From assembly GCF_000004075.3 (NCBI RefSeq), contig NC_026659.2:1054001-1118000 (forward strand): a DNA stretch of 64,000 nt, in the 5' to 3' direction. A program made the position numbers and the translations under genes. This document shows positions 51,115-63,540 of this stretch, piece by piece. Positions within the stretch are counted from its first letter, which is position 1. Every line of letters starts with the position of its first letter. The stretch comes from Cucumis sativus. Taxonomy: Eukaryota; Streptophyta; Magnoliopsida; Cucurbitales; Cucurbitaceae. The notes beneath the pieces are model-generated. The model was not told the DNA's origin. It saw only the letters and a list, made by a program, of their open reading frames with translations, and did not search any database.

Positions 51115-53777
51115 ACACACACAATCTCTGGGAGTTTTATTGATAATTTAATTTTGTTTTCTGTTTTTTTTTTCACAATTATTATGCAAATATATGTATA
51201 TTGAGAAAGTAATTGGTTCTGCATCGCTGTAATATTGGTTTTGGATTGGTGTATGTGATCGCGGTCTTTGCCTAGAATTTTTCTGTTTGATGATGATATC
51301 AATAGTTTGGCTCTCTGTAATGTTTTTAATAGGTTTTTTCATTGTACTTATACCTTAAATTAGGTTAGAATGACTGCAGTTGTATTTTCTAGGGGATTCT
51401 TCTTCTGTAAACAAAAGCACTTCTTGCCATACTCATGGAAATCAGAAGGCTGGTCACGCTTGTTCATCTATAGCAAATGGAAGCAATAGTACGACCTCTA
51501 GATCATCTTTTGAACTTAATGTGTCAATGAACTGTATTCAATCCTATGTTCATCACAACTATGCAAATTTCAATTACTCACTTCCAGAGTCGAAGGCATT
51601 TGAAGAAGCAGTACTGAGTGCACTAGGATATTCATCTTTGATATGTAAAGTACAACAGCCGGAGAAGAAACCATGCTCAACAGAACATCAGGAAAGTCCT
51701 AGTGGCAGAAGCTCTCGCCCCACATATCTTAATTTGGACGAGTTTCGGAACATTACAATGAAAGATAAAGAAGGCAAAATGCCTAGCCAGTTAGTTAACA
51801 TCACTCATCGGCTTGAACCAGATGGATCGGATTACAACTATGCATCTGCATCGAAGGGTGCAAAGGTGGTTGCTCATAACAAGGAGGCAAAAGGAGCATG
51901 TAATATACTGGAGAAAGACCATGATAAGTACCTGAGGAATCCTTGTTCCGTGGGAGGGAAGTATGTTGTGATTGAGCTCTCAGAAGAGACCTTGGTTGAT
52001 GCTGTGAAAATTGCAAATTTTGAACATTATTCTTCTAATTTCAAGGAATTCAATTTGTCTGGCAGTTTGAGCTACCCAACTGAGACATGGTCTAACTTGG
52101 GAAATTTTGTTGCTGCTAATGTAAAACATGCTCAAGTCTTCCAGCTGCCAGAACCAAAATGGGTTAGGTACTTAAAGCTGGATCTGCTTAGTCATTATGG
52201 ATCAGAGTTTTACTGCACATTGAGTATAGTAGAAGTCTATGGTGTTGATGCCATGGGGAGGATGCTTGAAGATCTCATTGTCACCTCTTCAAAAGCTGCT
52301 CCCAAGAAAATTTCACTAGAAGAACCTAATTCAACTGTGTCGCCTTCTGTAAATTCAGATGTTGGCCCAGTTAATGAGTTAGAAAATGATGAGAATAACT
52401 TGTCAAGTGCTGGTGCAGGGCCAGAAAGCATGGATGATCCGACAAGTCTTGCTCTAGAGGTTGCAAAAAATGTGAAAGTTAACAAATTTCCTGATCCTGT
52501 AATTGAAGCTAGACAACAGCTGAACGGTAGAATACCTGGTGACACTGTCCTGAAGATATTGATGCAAAAGGTGAGGTCACTTGAATCTAATTTGTCTGTG
52601 CTAGAGGAGTATATCAAAGAATTGAACCGACGCCAAGGGAAACTCTTACCAGATCTTGAAAAAGAAATAGTTAGAATATCATTGCTTCTGGAGAATACTA
52701 AGTTAGCTATCACGGATCTCATGGTTTGGAAGGAAACAATTGTGAGTAACTGCTTTCTTGTATTTTCTGATTAGTTACTACAAATCAACAAAGAGCTTCC
52801 ATCATTCTATTCATACATGTACCTTTACCATTTTTTAGGAAAAAGAAATAGCTCACTTCAAATCATGGAAGATGGCTACTACATCTCAAATGAATGAATT
52901 GGTCAGAGAGAACAATATGCTCAGGTTAGATATAAAATACTTTCCTAATACATAAGCTTTATGTACTTATTTTTCTTTCTCAATCAATTAGCTACGTCCA
53001 TTAGTTTTCATAGGATGATGTCAGTAGAATCAGCTATTTCATTTTCCATTCGGGATTAGGAGTGTTATCAGGGCAGCGACAGGGATGGCTTCATTCTTCT
53101 TACCCCTTCCCTGCCACCCTCACTACTCCCCTTCCCTTTGAAAAGAAATTCTCAATTTAGTAGTTAATTCTCCTCGTGGTATCTCATTTAAAAGATTAAC
53201 TTCTCCTTCAACAAGTGGGAGGACAGTGAACATATTCTTCGTCTCCTTTCCCGTTTAGGTGATGGGGAAAAATACCCTCTCCCAACCCTGACCTTTAGGA
53301 TTGGAGGGTTCCTGGGAGAAAAGTGACATGTCTACTAGGAATGGATGAATTTATATATTTTATATTGAGTTTTAAAGGGCTTAAAATGTTAGTTTATGTA
53401 TGGATTATTCATGAATGCATTGTTTCTGAATGTTCATTTTGCAATATAGATCTTATATATGGCTTTCTTTTTCTTATTTGACTCCCAACTCTCTTAATTA
53501 GGATCTGATTTTTCTGATTACCTACCCCTCTTCTCATTACAGCTTAGATATTGAAAAAATATTAAACAATCAAGCAAAGCTGGAAAGTAAAGAACTCGCC
53601 GTGCTAGCCGTGAGTTTTCTTTTCATGTGCATTGCAACTCTGAGGCTAATATCAGCTAAAATTCTCATGTTTTTTGGAGATTGTCAATCGGAGAAAACGT
53701 GCTCGACCAGCGGCGGTTGGGTATGGATACTTGTTAGCAGCATGATGACGGTAATCCTCGCATTCATATACAGTTAA
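50622..53777 (+). CDS. Mid-SUN domain membrane protein (SUN3/SUN4/SUN5-like), 627 aa
   Basis: Four exons, 50622-50835, 51393-52741, 52839-52924 and 53543-53777, total 1884 nt. The layout is that of plant mid-SUN proteins: a basic N-terminus starting 'MQNSRDELL', one membrane segment (about 42-67), a central SUN domain (about 210-366) with '[19 protein letters not shown]', '[13 protein letters not shown]' and '[20 protein letters not shown]', a coiled coil (about 450-560), and two closing membrane segments (about 564-590 and 605-626). Such proteins sit in the ER and nuclear envelope and link to KASH-type partners or help ER organisation. A competing frame starting at 50638 reads a different peptide but has no family match, so I keep the frame at 50622. 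Intron 1 holds a (C)n(AC)n microsatellite. The exon structure, with most of the protein in one large exon, looks ordinary. Confidence 0.93.
51083..51122 (+). repeat. Compound (C)18(AC)11 microsatellite in SUN intron 1
   Basis: A run of C bases passes directly into AC dinucleotides. It is intronic and a likely site of assembly length error. Confidence 0.95.
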
Positions 53778-55494
53778 GTTAGCAACTGTTGTTTCCTTTT
53801 TGTAGTTCTAGTTTGGACACTCTTCACTCTTTATGGAAAAATACAGAAGAGAAGCTACATTTTCCAGGATTGAACCCTTCTTAAAATGGAGGAAAATGAG
53901 GTACCGAAACCGCTTAGCCCTTTAACCATACAATATTTTTTCACTCTGATGTATTCTTCAAACGGCTAATTTTAGGTCATATGAATATATTTGGCTGAGA
54001 TTTACCATTTGAATGTGTGTGACGGGGTGTGTGTGTGTGTTTGTGTGTACACAAATATAGGCAATTTTATATATAGCAATCATATGCTTCTTCTAGGCTT
54101 GGAAGAATGCTGTAACACCAACATTCTAAAGCTGCAAATTTGTTTAAAATTTGTTAATTTCCTTCTCAATGAAGTTCTGAAGGTTACGATTAGTTGCTCC
54201 AACTTTAGTAAACATTGTAGACTTCAACATTACATCCAAAGCTTGAACTGAACCTCAATTGAATTTCTGTTTAGTTCCCTGGATGGTTTTTCTTAGTTCA
54301 ATTTATCATTGGGGTGAGGATTGAACAATATGATGGAGCTTTGGAATCACAATTTAATCTCTTACCTACTAAATTATATTCAAATTTTCGACAGTGATTT
54401 ATCTTAATACTGTCTTTTAGACTTGTCTTAGCTTTAGAAATGAAAAAATTATAGAATTAGAAACACTAAAAATTTAAATAAAAATGTATGATTCACGTTC
54501 TTATCCTTAAAATGTATATTTTTATCCTTTATGAAAGAACAAAAATAAAAAAATAAAGTCGTTTTAGATACAACTTGAATATGTGGCCAAAGAGGTAGGG
54601 ATTTTTTTGTTCTTACAAGAAATTTGTTTTCAAATATCCACATTTGTGATATTTGGTTTCCATATTTTGTAAAAATCTTATGATACGATTAAAAACAATA
54701 ATTGTGAAATGGTAACTTTAATTCTTCTTTAAACATACATGTGTGAAAATTCAAACACAAGATGTAATTAACCAGTTGAAATACATGCTTAAATCTGAGA
54801 ATGTTCACTTAATTCTCCAAATCATATTCTTCAATTAATAAATAGATCTAGTCTATGTTGTCACTCACAAATGTTAGCACAACACTTGATCACATCTCAT
54901 TTAATTTACGTTGAAAACATCGTTAATATTGTTCATTTTTGTTACATCTTTAGAGAGGAGAACAAATCTACTCATGCTTTCGCAGTTAAAAAAAATTTTA
55001 AATAAGTATATATATAATTATTAATATTCTAAACACAAACCTTTTAAACACATGCTAATAACAAACTATTTAACCCCACAAATTAATCAATCAATTAAGA
55101 TTTATTTGATTTAATAACTAAAATCAAACATTTGAAGAACACAAGGGAAGAGATGGGCCAAATTTGTAAGGCACCCACCAAAAATGGCAAAATAAATCTT
55201 ACCAAAAAGACAGCTAACGTGGCAAACATCTACGAAGTCCACGTGTCGAGTCATACACCACTTCTCAACCTGAGGCGTTGTACAGAATCACACAAAAACT
55301 TCAAAATCCGATAAGCTTAATTCCTTCACATTTCAACCACACAAAACCCCTCACTGTCCCATCCCCCGATTTCCCACCACATTTCCAATTCCACACTTCT
55401 ATAAGCTATAACCCCAAAAACTTAAAATCCCAACAGATATATATTCTTTTTTAAAAAAATCCTATACTCAACCGCCGGAACTTCATCGACGGCA
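53778..55494. other. Spacer and promoter of the glutaredoxin-like gene
   Basis: 53778 to about 54260 is probably SUN 3' UTR and holds a (GT)n tract near 54027-54047. 54260-55130 is AT-rich with nothing recognisable. The last ~300 bases are the promoter of the next gene, with two ABRE motifs and the CT-rich leader. Confidence 0.5.
55217..55247 (+). promoter_or_regulatory. Pair of ABRE/G-box elements upstream of the glutaredoxin-like gene
   Basis: acgtggc (55217-55223) and cacgtgtc (55240-55247) lie 24 bases apart and about 250 bases upstream of the ATG. Closely paired ABREs bound by bZIP factors (ABF/ABI5 type) are a known arrangement in abscisic-acid-responsive plant promoters. Function here is inferred. 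Confidence 0.5.
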
Positions 55495-56813
55495 ATGGGG
55501 TGCACCTCTTCCAAGCGAATTGAGGCCACCGTCGACGTGTACCGTCCGGCGCCAGCCAGCTTTGCGGTTTTTGACATAAACGCCATAGAGGAACCTTGGG
55601 TTAAAGTCATGGAGGAGTTACCGCCACCACCTGAGGAGCCTCCTGTGAAGGAGGAGAAATCGGCTATTGTTCCGGTTCCGATTTTGGAGAAGCTTAGTAG
55701 TTTCGAGTCGGAAGCTCCTCATTCATGGGATGAGGTTAGTAAAGCCCTTGAAGACCTTAAACCTGCTCTCCGCTCTGTTACAGAACCACCCCCGACAAAT
55801 CCCCTTGCTGTCACCGCCGCAACTCCCGCCGTTGTAGTTGCTAAACAACCCCCACGTAAGAGCTCGAGTTTCCACACGGTAGCAGAGCTTGACGCCAAGT
55901 TATCGCCTTCCTCCAAGCCGACCGCCGAATCTAAGACTGCTGGGTTGAGGAAAACGGCTACTTTTAGACCCGGACCGGAGAAGCCGGAGCAAAGAACCGG
56001 CGACCCGGACCGGTTCAAGTCGGTTAAAGAGAACATATTTCTCGTGAGGGATAGAGAGGAGAGAGAAAGAGAGGGGCAGAAACCGGTTCGATTCGACCCG
56101 CTGAGTGAGTTTCCGGAGAAGTGCCCGCCAGGAGGGGCGGAGACGGTGGTTCTGTATACGACGTCGTTGAGGGGCGTACGGCGGACGTTTGAGGATTGTA
56201 ACAGAGTGAAGTCGGTGCTGGAGTTGCAGCAGGTGGTCGTCGACGAGCGTGATGTGGCGTTGCACGGCGAGTTTTTGAAGGAGCTTAAGGAGTTGCTCGG
56301 AGACGAGGCGACGGTACCGAAAATGTTTGTGAAGGGAAGGTAGTTTTAAATTACCACTGAACTCTTTTGAATAAATATATACTTTTAGTCACTAATTCTT
56401 TTGTATTAAAAATATTTAATTTCATTGCTTATATTTTTAATTTTGTTTTTACAATCGATTTTAAAGTAACAATTTTCTTTTTTGTTTTTTGTTTTTTTTT
56501 TAATTTGATTTCTCTTAACCTTTAGATCGATGGATACGATAATTTAACTGTTTACATATACATTCTTAATAGATATATCGGAGGGGCAGATGAGGTGGTG
56601 GCACTAAACGAAATGGGAAAGCTTCGAAGAATACTACGTCGGGCAGCAGTGGAGACGGGAGCAGGTCGTCAGGGGTGTGAAGGATGCGGGGGAGCGAGGT
56701 TTGTGCCATGTTATGAATGTGGAGGGAGCTGTAAAGTGATAAAAGGGGACACAAAGGAGAGATGTGGAGCATGCAATGAGAATGGTTTGGCTCACTGCCC
56801 TGCCTGTCATTGA
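55495..56813 (+). CDS. Glutaredoxin-like protein with C-terminal CxxC zinc module, At5g39865 type
   Basis: Two exons, 55495-56339 and 56573-56813, give 361 aa. The N-terminus 'MGCTSSKR' fits N-myristoylation at G2 with possible palmitoylation at C3, so the protein is probably membrane-anchored. Residues ~10-200 are Pro/Ser-rich and disordered. A glutaredoxin-fold domain (about 215-325) starts with 'VVLYTTSLRGVRRTFEDC'. At the usual active-site place it has 'TSLRGV' and no CxxC or CGFS, so classic thiol chemistry is unlikely. It keeps the TVP-type strand ('ATVPKMFVKGRYIGGADE'). The last ~45 residues have four CxxC pairs ('CEGCGG', 'CYECGG', 'CGAC', 'CPAC'), a DnaJ-like zinc module. This build is common in plants (At5g39865 and relatives). 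Partner and target are unknown. Confidence 0.92.
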
Positions 56814-57493
56814 AACTATCTTTGATGCCATCATAGAATAATGGAATTTGAATTGCATTTTTATACTCTTGGTTTGTTGTTCTATGTCACTTATACTTAA
56901 AAAGTGATTGTGGGATTAGGGTGTTTGGATGAAGGGAAAATGAAAGAAAACTGAAAATAGAGGATGGAGGAAATTATACAAATGATCAATTTTATGCGAT
57001 GGGATCATGTGATCTTCTTTTGTTAGGCTATTGTAAAAAATTTCAACACTTGTTTATATGGTTTCAAGTAAGAATTGGTTTTTTCTTGATTTTTTAGTTT
57101 TGAAACTTTAGATTGGATGATGGTAGTAAATAAAATTACTTTTATTATTATTGGAAGTTCAGGTAATCAAACAATTAACTATTTCTATGTCATAATCTAT
57201 TAAAATAGTACTCTTTTTTGTCTTTGCTTATTTGTTTATGATTCACATACCAGTGGAATTCCATTAAAATTTAGAAATCTAAATAAAAATGTCATCACAT
57301 GAATTTATTACTATAACTCAGTTTAATAAATCTAAATTATATTTTCCTTACAAACTAATTGATATGATATAAGATATTTCAAATTTCGAGTATTATTATT
57401 TATATAAAAGATAAAAAATCTACGTGATCTATAAGTATTTACATGAAGGATTTATTCTCGTAGGTAGCTAGAGTCAAGTAAATGTGGTAAAGT
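56814..57493. other. Convergent spacer between the glutaredoxin-like and DCD genes
   Basis: Contains the two 3' UTRs and AT-rich DNA. No gene, RNA or repeat is visible. Confidence 0.55.
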
Positions 57494-59183
57494 TTAAGAA
57501 TTTTGGTGAGAAAGAACATCAAGGAGAGAAATAGCCTCCGGAATACTAAGCTCAAGTCGGAATTTAGGGCCATCATAGTGGTGAAGAATTGGCCTGAATG
57601 AATCCTCTTCCAATGGCACGCATATTTGCCTTGTTATTACTTTCACCTACACATTCAATTACAAATTTAGTATTAAAAACTTTTTAAACATAAATTTAAA
57701 ACTTGTACTTCAATCTTGATTAAAAATAATCATAAATTAAGTAATGTATTGAATTAATTTTGAACATTATATTAGTAAGATGATATGTGAAATGTGTATA
57801 TATATATACCTGAGCAGGGAAACGGGATTCTCCGGGGCATTTCTTATCCTCCCAAGCCGTCGGATCAATATTTGTTCCTCCAAAGCTTGCAGCCTGACAT
57901 TATTTCATGTTTATTAATCATTCCTTAATCATTCTCACAAGAATACTTTAACCATTAATTATTTACTAATTAATTATAAAACCAAAGTTTAACGGAAAAT
58001 TAATAAATAAATCCTAACCTCAAAAACTCCATGAAGTTGGTGGGTGGAGTAATTATACAGAAAAAGCGGCAGCCCCGGCGTTATTGCCCTAACTGAATCC
58101 CTATATCGTGGCGGCAAACCAAAAAGCTGCCGTTTCAAATTCTCCGCCATCGTATCGTTATTGCACACGAATATATACCCGCCGATTCTCTCATTCCTCG
58201 GCAGCGCCTCCGCCGCCGGCAACGTCTTGAACCTCTTCTCTTTCTCCGCTTCATTTTTCCCCTTATTCCCTTTCTTCCCCCCTTTCCCTCCGCCCTGCTC
58301 AGCTACCTCACCCACGTTGTTCTTCCAATTAAAATTCCCGTTACTATTTGCCGGAACCCCCAATTTGTAGGACAATCCCTTCCTGTAATTTCCCACACCA
58401 TTGTTAGTTTCGATTTCCTTAGAGTTCTGGTTTTTTCCCGGCACCGTTGGTCCGATTTTCCACCCGTCGTTGAATCCGTTGTAATCAGCGGTGGGTTTTG
58501 GCTTCAAATTGTTCCATAATCCGTATTCGTTCACTGAATCCTTTGGGTTTGTGCCTGACCCGATTGGATTCGGTTTAGGGTTTAGAAAGTTCGACCCAAT
58601 TCCTGACTTGAAACTGTTCCATGACCCGAAATCGTTCGTTTGATCGTTGATATTTGTGTTGCTTGACCCGAGATGTTTCGGGTTTGGGTTAATGCCTATA
58701 TGATCCAACCCGGTTCCCGGCTTGAAACTGTTCCATATTTCGTAATCGTTCACCGGATCCTTGGTTTTGTTGGCCAACCCAAGTGGCTTCGTGTTCATGT
58801 TGAGAAGATCTGACCCACTTGTTTTGAAACTGTTCCAACCGTCTGTTTAAATTATAAACATAATAAGATGTCAATCGTTCATTTTCTCCTTCAAGATGCT
58901 AACATAATTCCAAATTCTAAATTGATCACAATAAATAAATTTATCGTTGAGTTTAAGCAAACTTACCGTTATTAAGAGTGTTAAGGTCGGAGGGAAGTTT
59001 ATAAGAGTCGGAGTTAGAAGAAGAAAGCTCGGCTCCGACGCGAACATCGAAGTTGTTGTGATTCTTCTTAGAGACAAAGGAGTTGCTCCAAATGGAATCA
59101 TTGGTGGACAAATTGGCAAGATTAGCAGTCTGAAGCCGAAGCTGATCGCTGAATTGACAGAAAGAGTTGTAGTTTTGATCCAT
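57494..59183 (-). CDS. Asn-rich DCD-domain protein (NRP/B2-protein type), 425 aa
   Basis: Four exons on the minus strand: 58967-59183, 58019-58842, 57810-57893 and 57494-57646, total 1278 nt. The C-terminal DCD (development and cell death) domain spans about residues 290-425, with 'GGYIFVCNNDTMAENLKRQL', 'LFLYNYSTHQLHGVFEA', 'FPAQVKV' and 'LLDVL'. The DCD domain is known from N-rich proteins (NRP-A/B) of the ER-stress and osmotic-stress cell-death pathway and from the carrot B2 protein. The N-terminal 280 residues are rich in Asn, Gly, Ser and Pro and hold a spaced 'W-N-S-F-K' motif four or five times. A Gly/Lys-rich segment with Glu (about 255-280) sits just before the domain. The start is the first ATG (59183); an in-frame GTG seven codons upstream is not needed. 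The domain is intact and an ER-stress role is plausible but not shown. Confidence 0.93.
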
Positions 59184-62160
59184 AATTGGGTTTTCTGTGA
59201 TCACCTCGGGGTCGTCGAAAAGGAAGAAGACAAAGAAAGAAGCAGAAAGAAATGGGAGTTTAATTAAGAGAGAAAAGAGAGGGGGTGGGTGTATGAAGAG
59301 AAGGTTGGTGAAGAAATGGAGTGATAAATAAGGGAAAATTGAGGGGGAAAAGAGAAGTTTCGAGGAAATGAAGGATGCCGTAGAGATTTGTCAATATAGT
59401 GGAAAGTTTTTCCCTCCTTTTAATTATTAGGCTAACCTACAATTTTAATGTCTATTTTGATTTTTTTTTTATAGTAATTAATAAATTTATGATAATTTTT
59501 TTTTTTAAAAAAAAAAAACATCACTATTCAAAAGCTCAGATTTAGTATAGGTTTCCAAGTTCAAATCTTTCTCAAGTTGTTCACTGTTATAAATTATAAT
59601 AGTAATTATAACTATACTTTAAATTTATAGATTTGTTGAAAGAAACCTCAAACTTATAACAATTTGAAAAATTAGAACTCAAGCTGATAAATTTGTATTT
59701 GAAAAAGATCATTTTAATTTTATATCTCATAAATTTTTTAACTTAAAAAAGTCACTAAATCACAAAAAAATATCTAAAAAGTAATTGAAAAGAGTCTCTA
59801 ATAAGTCATTAAAAGTGTCTCTTGCGTTCTAACAAATCGTGAGACTCTCGATTTTAAATATCAGGTAAATTATAACATGATATACATTCAAATTTTGATT
59901 TTTTTTTTTTTTTTGAGTTAAATCAAAATATTTAGTTGATTATTTATTTAATTTTGAAGTTTAAGATATAATTGTTGTTAGTTGAGCTAATTGGTTGAAT
60001 GCTGATGTGAGTGACGGCAGAGAAAACGCGTCTTTTAGGGAGATTGAGACACGTCCACTCCTTTATTTTATTTTATTTGTTTTCTGTTCTTATTATTATC
60101 ACTTTTTTAATTCTCAACTTTATTAAAAATTTGTTTTTATTTTCTAACTCATTTTAATTGAAGTACGTGTGGTTTTCAAAGCTTTTGTTTAGTTTTCTAC
60201 GATTTGGACTTAACAGTTTCTTTTTAGTTTTGAAAGTTTCTACGATTTCATTAATAAATCATTAGGCAATTCTTTGATTTTTCTTTTAAAAAATTAATTT
60301 ATTTTATCTCAATTTTGATTTATGGTATTTGAAATTTTATGTCAATTTTCTCAATAATTAGTTGTATCTTATTTTGTACAAAAGTTGTATAATTTAAAAA
60401 AAAAAAACAAAAATAAGTTTTAATTTGAAAAAAACTCCTTGATGATGAATCGGTTTTTTAAAATAATTAAATCTTCTCTATCTTAATTTCTTAAGTTGGT
60501 TTTCATCTTAAGTTATTAATTAAATAGTAGATTTCTTAGTTAAATCTAAAAAATAAAAACATGTCTTCAAAAACTGTTTTTTTGCTTGGTTTTTTAACAT
60601 ATTAGTAAAAAAAAAATATGAGAAAGTTAAAATTAATATTTACAAGATTAATTTTTGAAAATAGAAAACCACATAAACCAACTGTGACTTTATAGTCAAA
60701 TTTTGCATAATTCTTAAAAACACGTGTAAAAAGTAGATAAAAAAGAATTTAAAAACTTAAATAATTATCAAAAGAGTTTTTAGTTTTTATAAATTTGTTT
60801 TTATTTTTAAAATTTAACTAATAATTCACCCATTTAATCTATTAAAAAAATATGCAAATCATAATTTAAAATGAGATAAATTTAATCTTTAAAATAAAAT
60901 AATTGAAGAATAGAAAATATAATCGAAGGCAAGTTAATAGATTGGTTCTTGCATGGACAAGTCCAATATTGGAAGGATATTTAGAAATGGACAAATGGTT
61001 CAAAACTCAAAAATCTTGGCCGAACTTCCTAATGCAATGGAGGAAAGTACTTCAAAAATCACATTGGAGTTGTAATTTTAGGAGGCTACGAGTTTACTCA
61101 AGAGGGAGATGGGCTCATGAACCTTCTTGATGTTAGAGCTTTGGTGGAGGGTTTGAATGGAGTTGAGTTGGAGTGGCTCAATAATTCTTTCTATGTGAAG
61201 TCAAATACCCAAACGAGATATCTTTCTTTATAATCTAATATTCAAATTGAATGATACTTTTTCTTGTTATTAGTATTTTGCATTTTTGTCACGTTACTAG
61301 AAAGAAAAACAATATCATCCATGTTATTGTAATTTTAGCATCCTCTCAAAGTTTTTCTTGTAATTTTTTTTTTACTAAATAATTATCTCTTAATTATTAT
61401 TGATAGAATCCTTAGGAGTAGTTATCTATCATTAACTAAAAACATTTTAAATTAATATAAATTTTAAATATAATTAATAGACTTGCCATAATTTTAAAAT
61501 TTTTAAAATATTGGATTGAAAGTATACAATAAATGTTAACTAACAATATATATCACATGATGATGATGTATAAGGATTTAAATTACAATTTGACCTAATC
61601 AAAATTGATATTCCACCTTCATTTTCTAGGGTAGAAACTTCAATAACTAAAAAAATTTAAAAGTGTTACTTCAATAATAATTTAAAAAAAGACACACACA
61701 TAAATCAAAGGAATTCCTAACCAATCATATAATATGTGATAAAGAAAACTATCAAACAAAAATAGTCCAAAGTCTTGGAGACCATATAATAAAACAAAAG
61801 AATTATTTACACATACCATTCTAGAAAGCACCGCCGTGAAGTAAGACTTCGAATAATATAATTGCAAATTTATCATCTATACATATAAGTTTGATCATTT
61901 GCTTAGGAGCTAAGTCTTTTGTTTGTTTTTTTTTTTTTCTTTAAATTTATTTATAAAGTTGATCTCTCAAATTTATAAATGTCTAAAAGTTTAGAAAATC
62001 AAAATTTGGAGATTTAATTTTTGTGATTTAATCAAACAGATTTTGATTAAATTGGGTGTGAGACTGGAAAATGGACAATGCATAGCTAAGTCTTGGATAT
62101 TGACTCGAGAAAGCGAGTTATTAATTGACCGACGGTGAAGTCTGTGATAGTGATTTACTA

Positions 62161-62310
62161 ACGTGGCTTGTGGCTATTGGGTATTGACTGAATCCTTTTC
62201 AAATGCGCGTTTGCTGTCCTTATACGTGGCGTTAGGAGTAGAAAACTTGATGGACTTTTGGGCTCAACTGAGGTACACTATCATGGGCTTACGTTTTATA
62301 CATGGGCTAA
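62161..62310 (+). promoter_or_regulatory. Orphan promoter-like cluster (two ABRE cores, three site-II-like motifs)
   Basis: acgtggc occurs at 62161-62167 and 62224-62230, followed by ttgggctc, atgggctt and atgggcta within 80 bases. Such mixtures are common in plant promoters, but no gene with a recognisable product starts nearby on either strand. It may belong to a non-coding transcript, a gene beyond the window, or be chance. Confidence 0.3.
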
Positions 62311-63109
62311 TAATTAAATAAAATTCACTTCTACCAATATATTTTTGCCACAATATATTTTATATATGTTTGAATTTTTAAAAATATAAATTAGGGTATA
62401 TTTGATAAGCTTATTAACAAAACAATCTTTTACAACGTATCGTCTCATATATCGAACAATATATTTGATATATTTACATTTTCAGTATATTTTTAAACAC
62501 ATCGAAAAAGAAAGTCATGGAGGTGAGAGAGGAAAATGAAAACGGAGGATTTGCAACAAAAATAATTGAGGATTAACAAGTTTGAAATTTAAAAGAGAGA
62601 CATTAAAGATATTTCAATATTATCGGTTTAAAATAAAATTAATTATTCCTTCTTTTACTTTAATGTCAATCGAAAATCAATATTAAAGATATTTTTCTTT
62701 TTCTATTTTTTGATATTGTTCATTCGTGTTTTTTTTAGCATCACCTCACCGATCAATTTTCATATAGTGTATATATAAATTATATTGTGTACAAATTGTT
62801 TCTTTATATATATTGTCTAAGAGTAAAGAAAGACTGAATTATCAATTTTAATTGAAAAATAAATAAAACTAAGTTGATTTTTGAGAATTTTTTTTGATAA
62901 AGTTTGGAAAAAGAAAAATAGAAGGCCAATTGGGCTCAAAACCAAAATCATATCAACACTATCGGTTTCAACATTTACACTAACTTGCACTTGCACCTGT
63001 AGCATGAACTTGTTAAATCATCTTTAGTGATATATAATTAAATTTAATTTCATCATCTGATTTAAACTTTAGAATCAATCAATCATATTTAAGAACATAC
63101 TCGAAACAC

Positions 63110-63153
63110 ATGTCATTCCATAAACACACATATGTCATTCCATAAACACACAT
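63110..63153. repeat. 22-bp exact tandem duplication
   Basis: atgtcattccataaacacacat occurs at 63110-63131 and 63132-63153 without change. Confidence 0.95.
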
Positions 63154-63349
63154 TTATGAGTTGAATGAGTTGGCCAAAAGTGTGTTCCCTATGGAAGTTC
63201 AATTTTCTTTCTAAACTAATGGCCCATGATCCATATCTCAAGCATGGGTCAGGCTGAAGGTGTCCAACCTATCAAAATCTGACTCTCGACCTCATTCGAC
63301 TCGAATCAATTTTCTTGTTATTTTATCTAAGAATAGTTGCAAATTTAGT

Positions 63350-63540
63350 CATTAAATATAAAATAATCAAGTATATAGTAATTACGTTTTAAAAAAATTG
63401 TAAATATAGCAAAATTTATTCAATTTTATCAATGATAAAAATTTATCACCAATAGACTATGTTGTAAATATTTGTCTGTCATTGATAGATCATATAATTC
63501 TATCTTAGTTTTACTATATTTGCAAAAAAAAATTAAATGT
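63350..63540. repeat. Dispersed 'gatagac' repeat relic (copy B)
   Basis: Contains gtaaatatagcaaaatttat, then tatcaatgat, caatagactatg, cattgatagatca and finally ttttactatatttgc. These elements and their near-palindromic order parallel copy A at 21600-21790. Confidence 0.45.

Noticed and set aside
60903-61130. 75-codon frame in the gene-poor right end
   Set aside because: Trp/Arg-rich peptide with no family match, no promoter or splice context; perhaps a decayed element.
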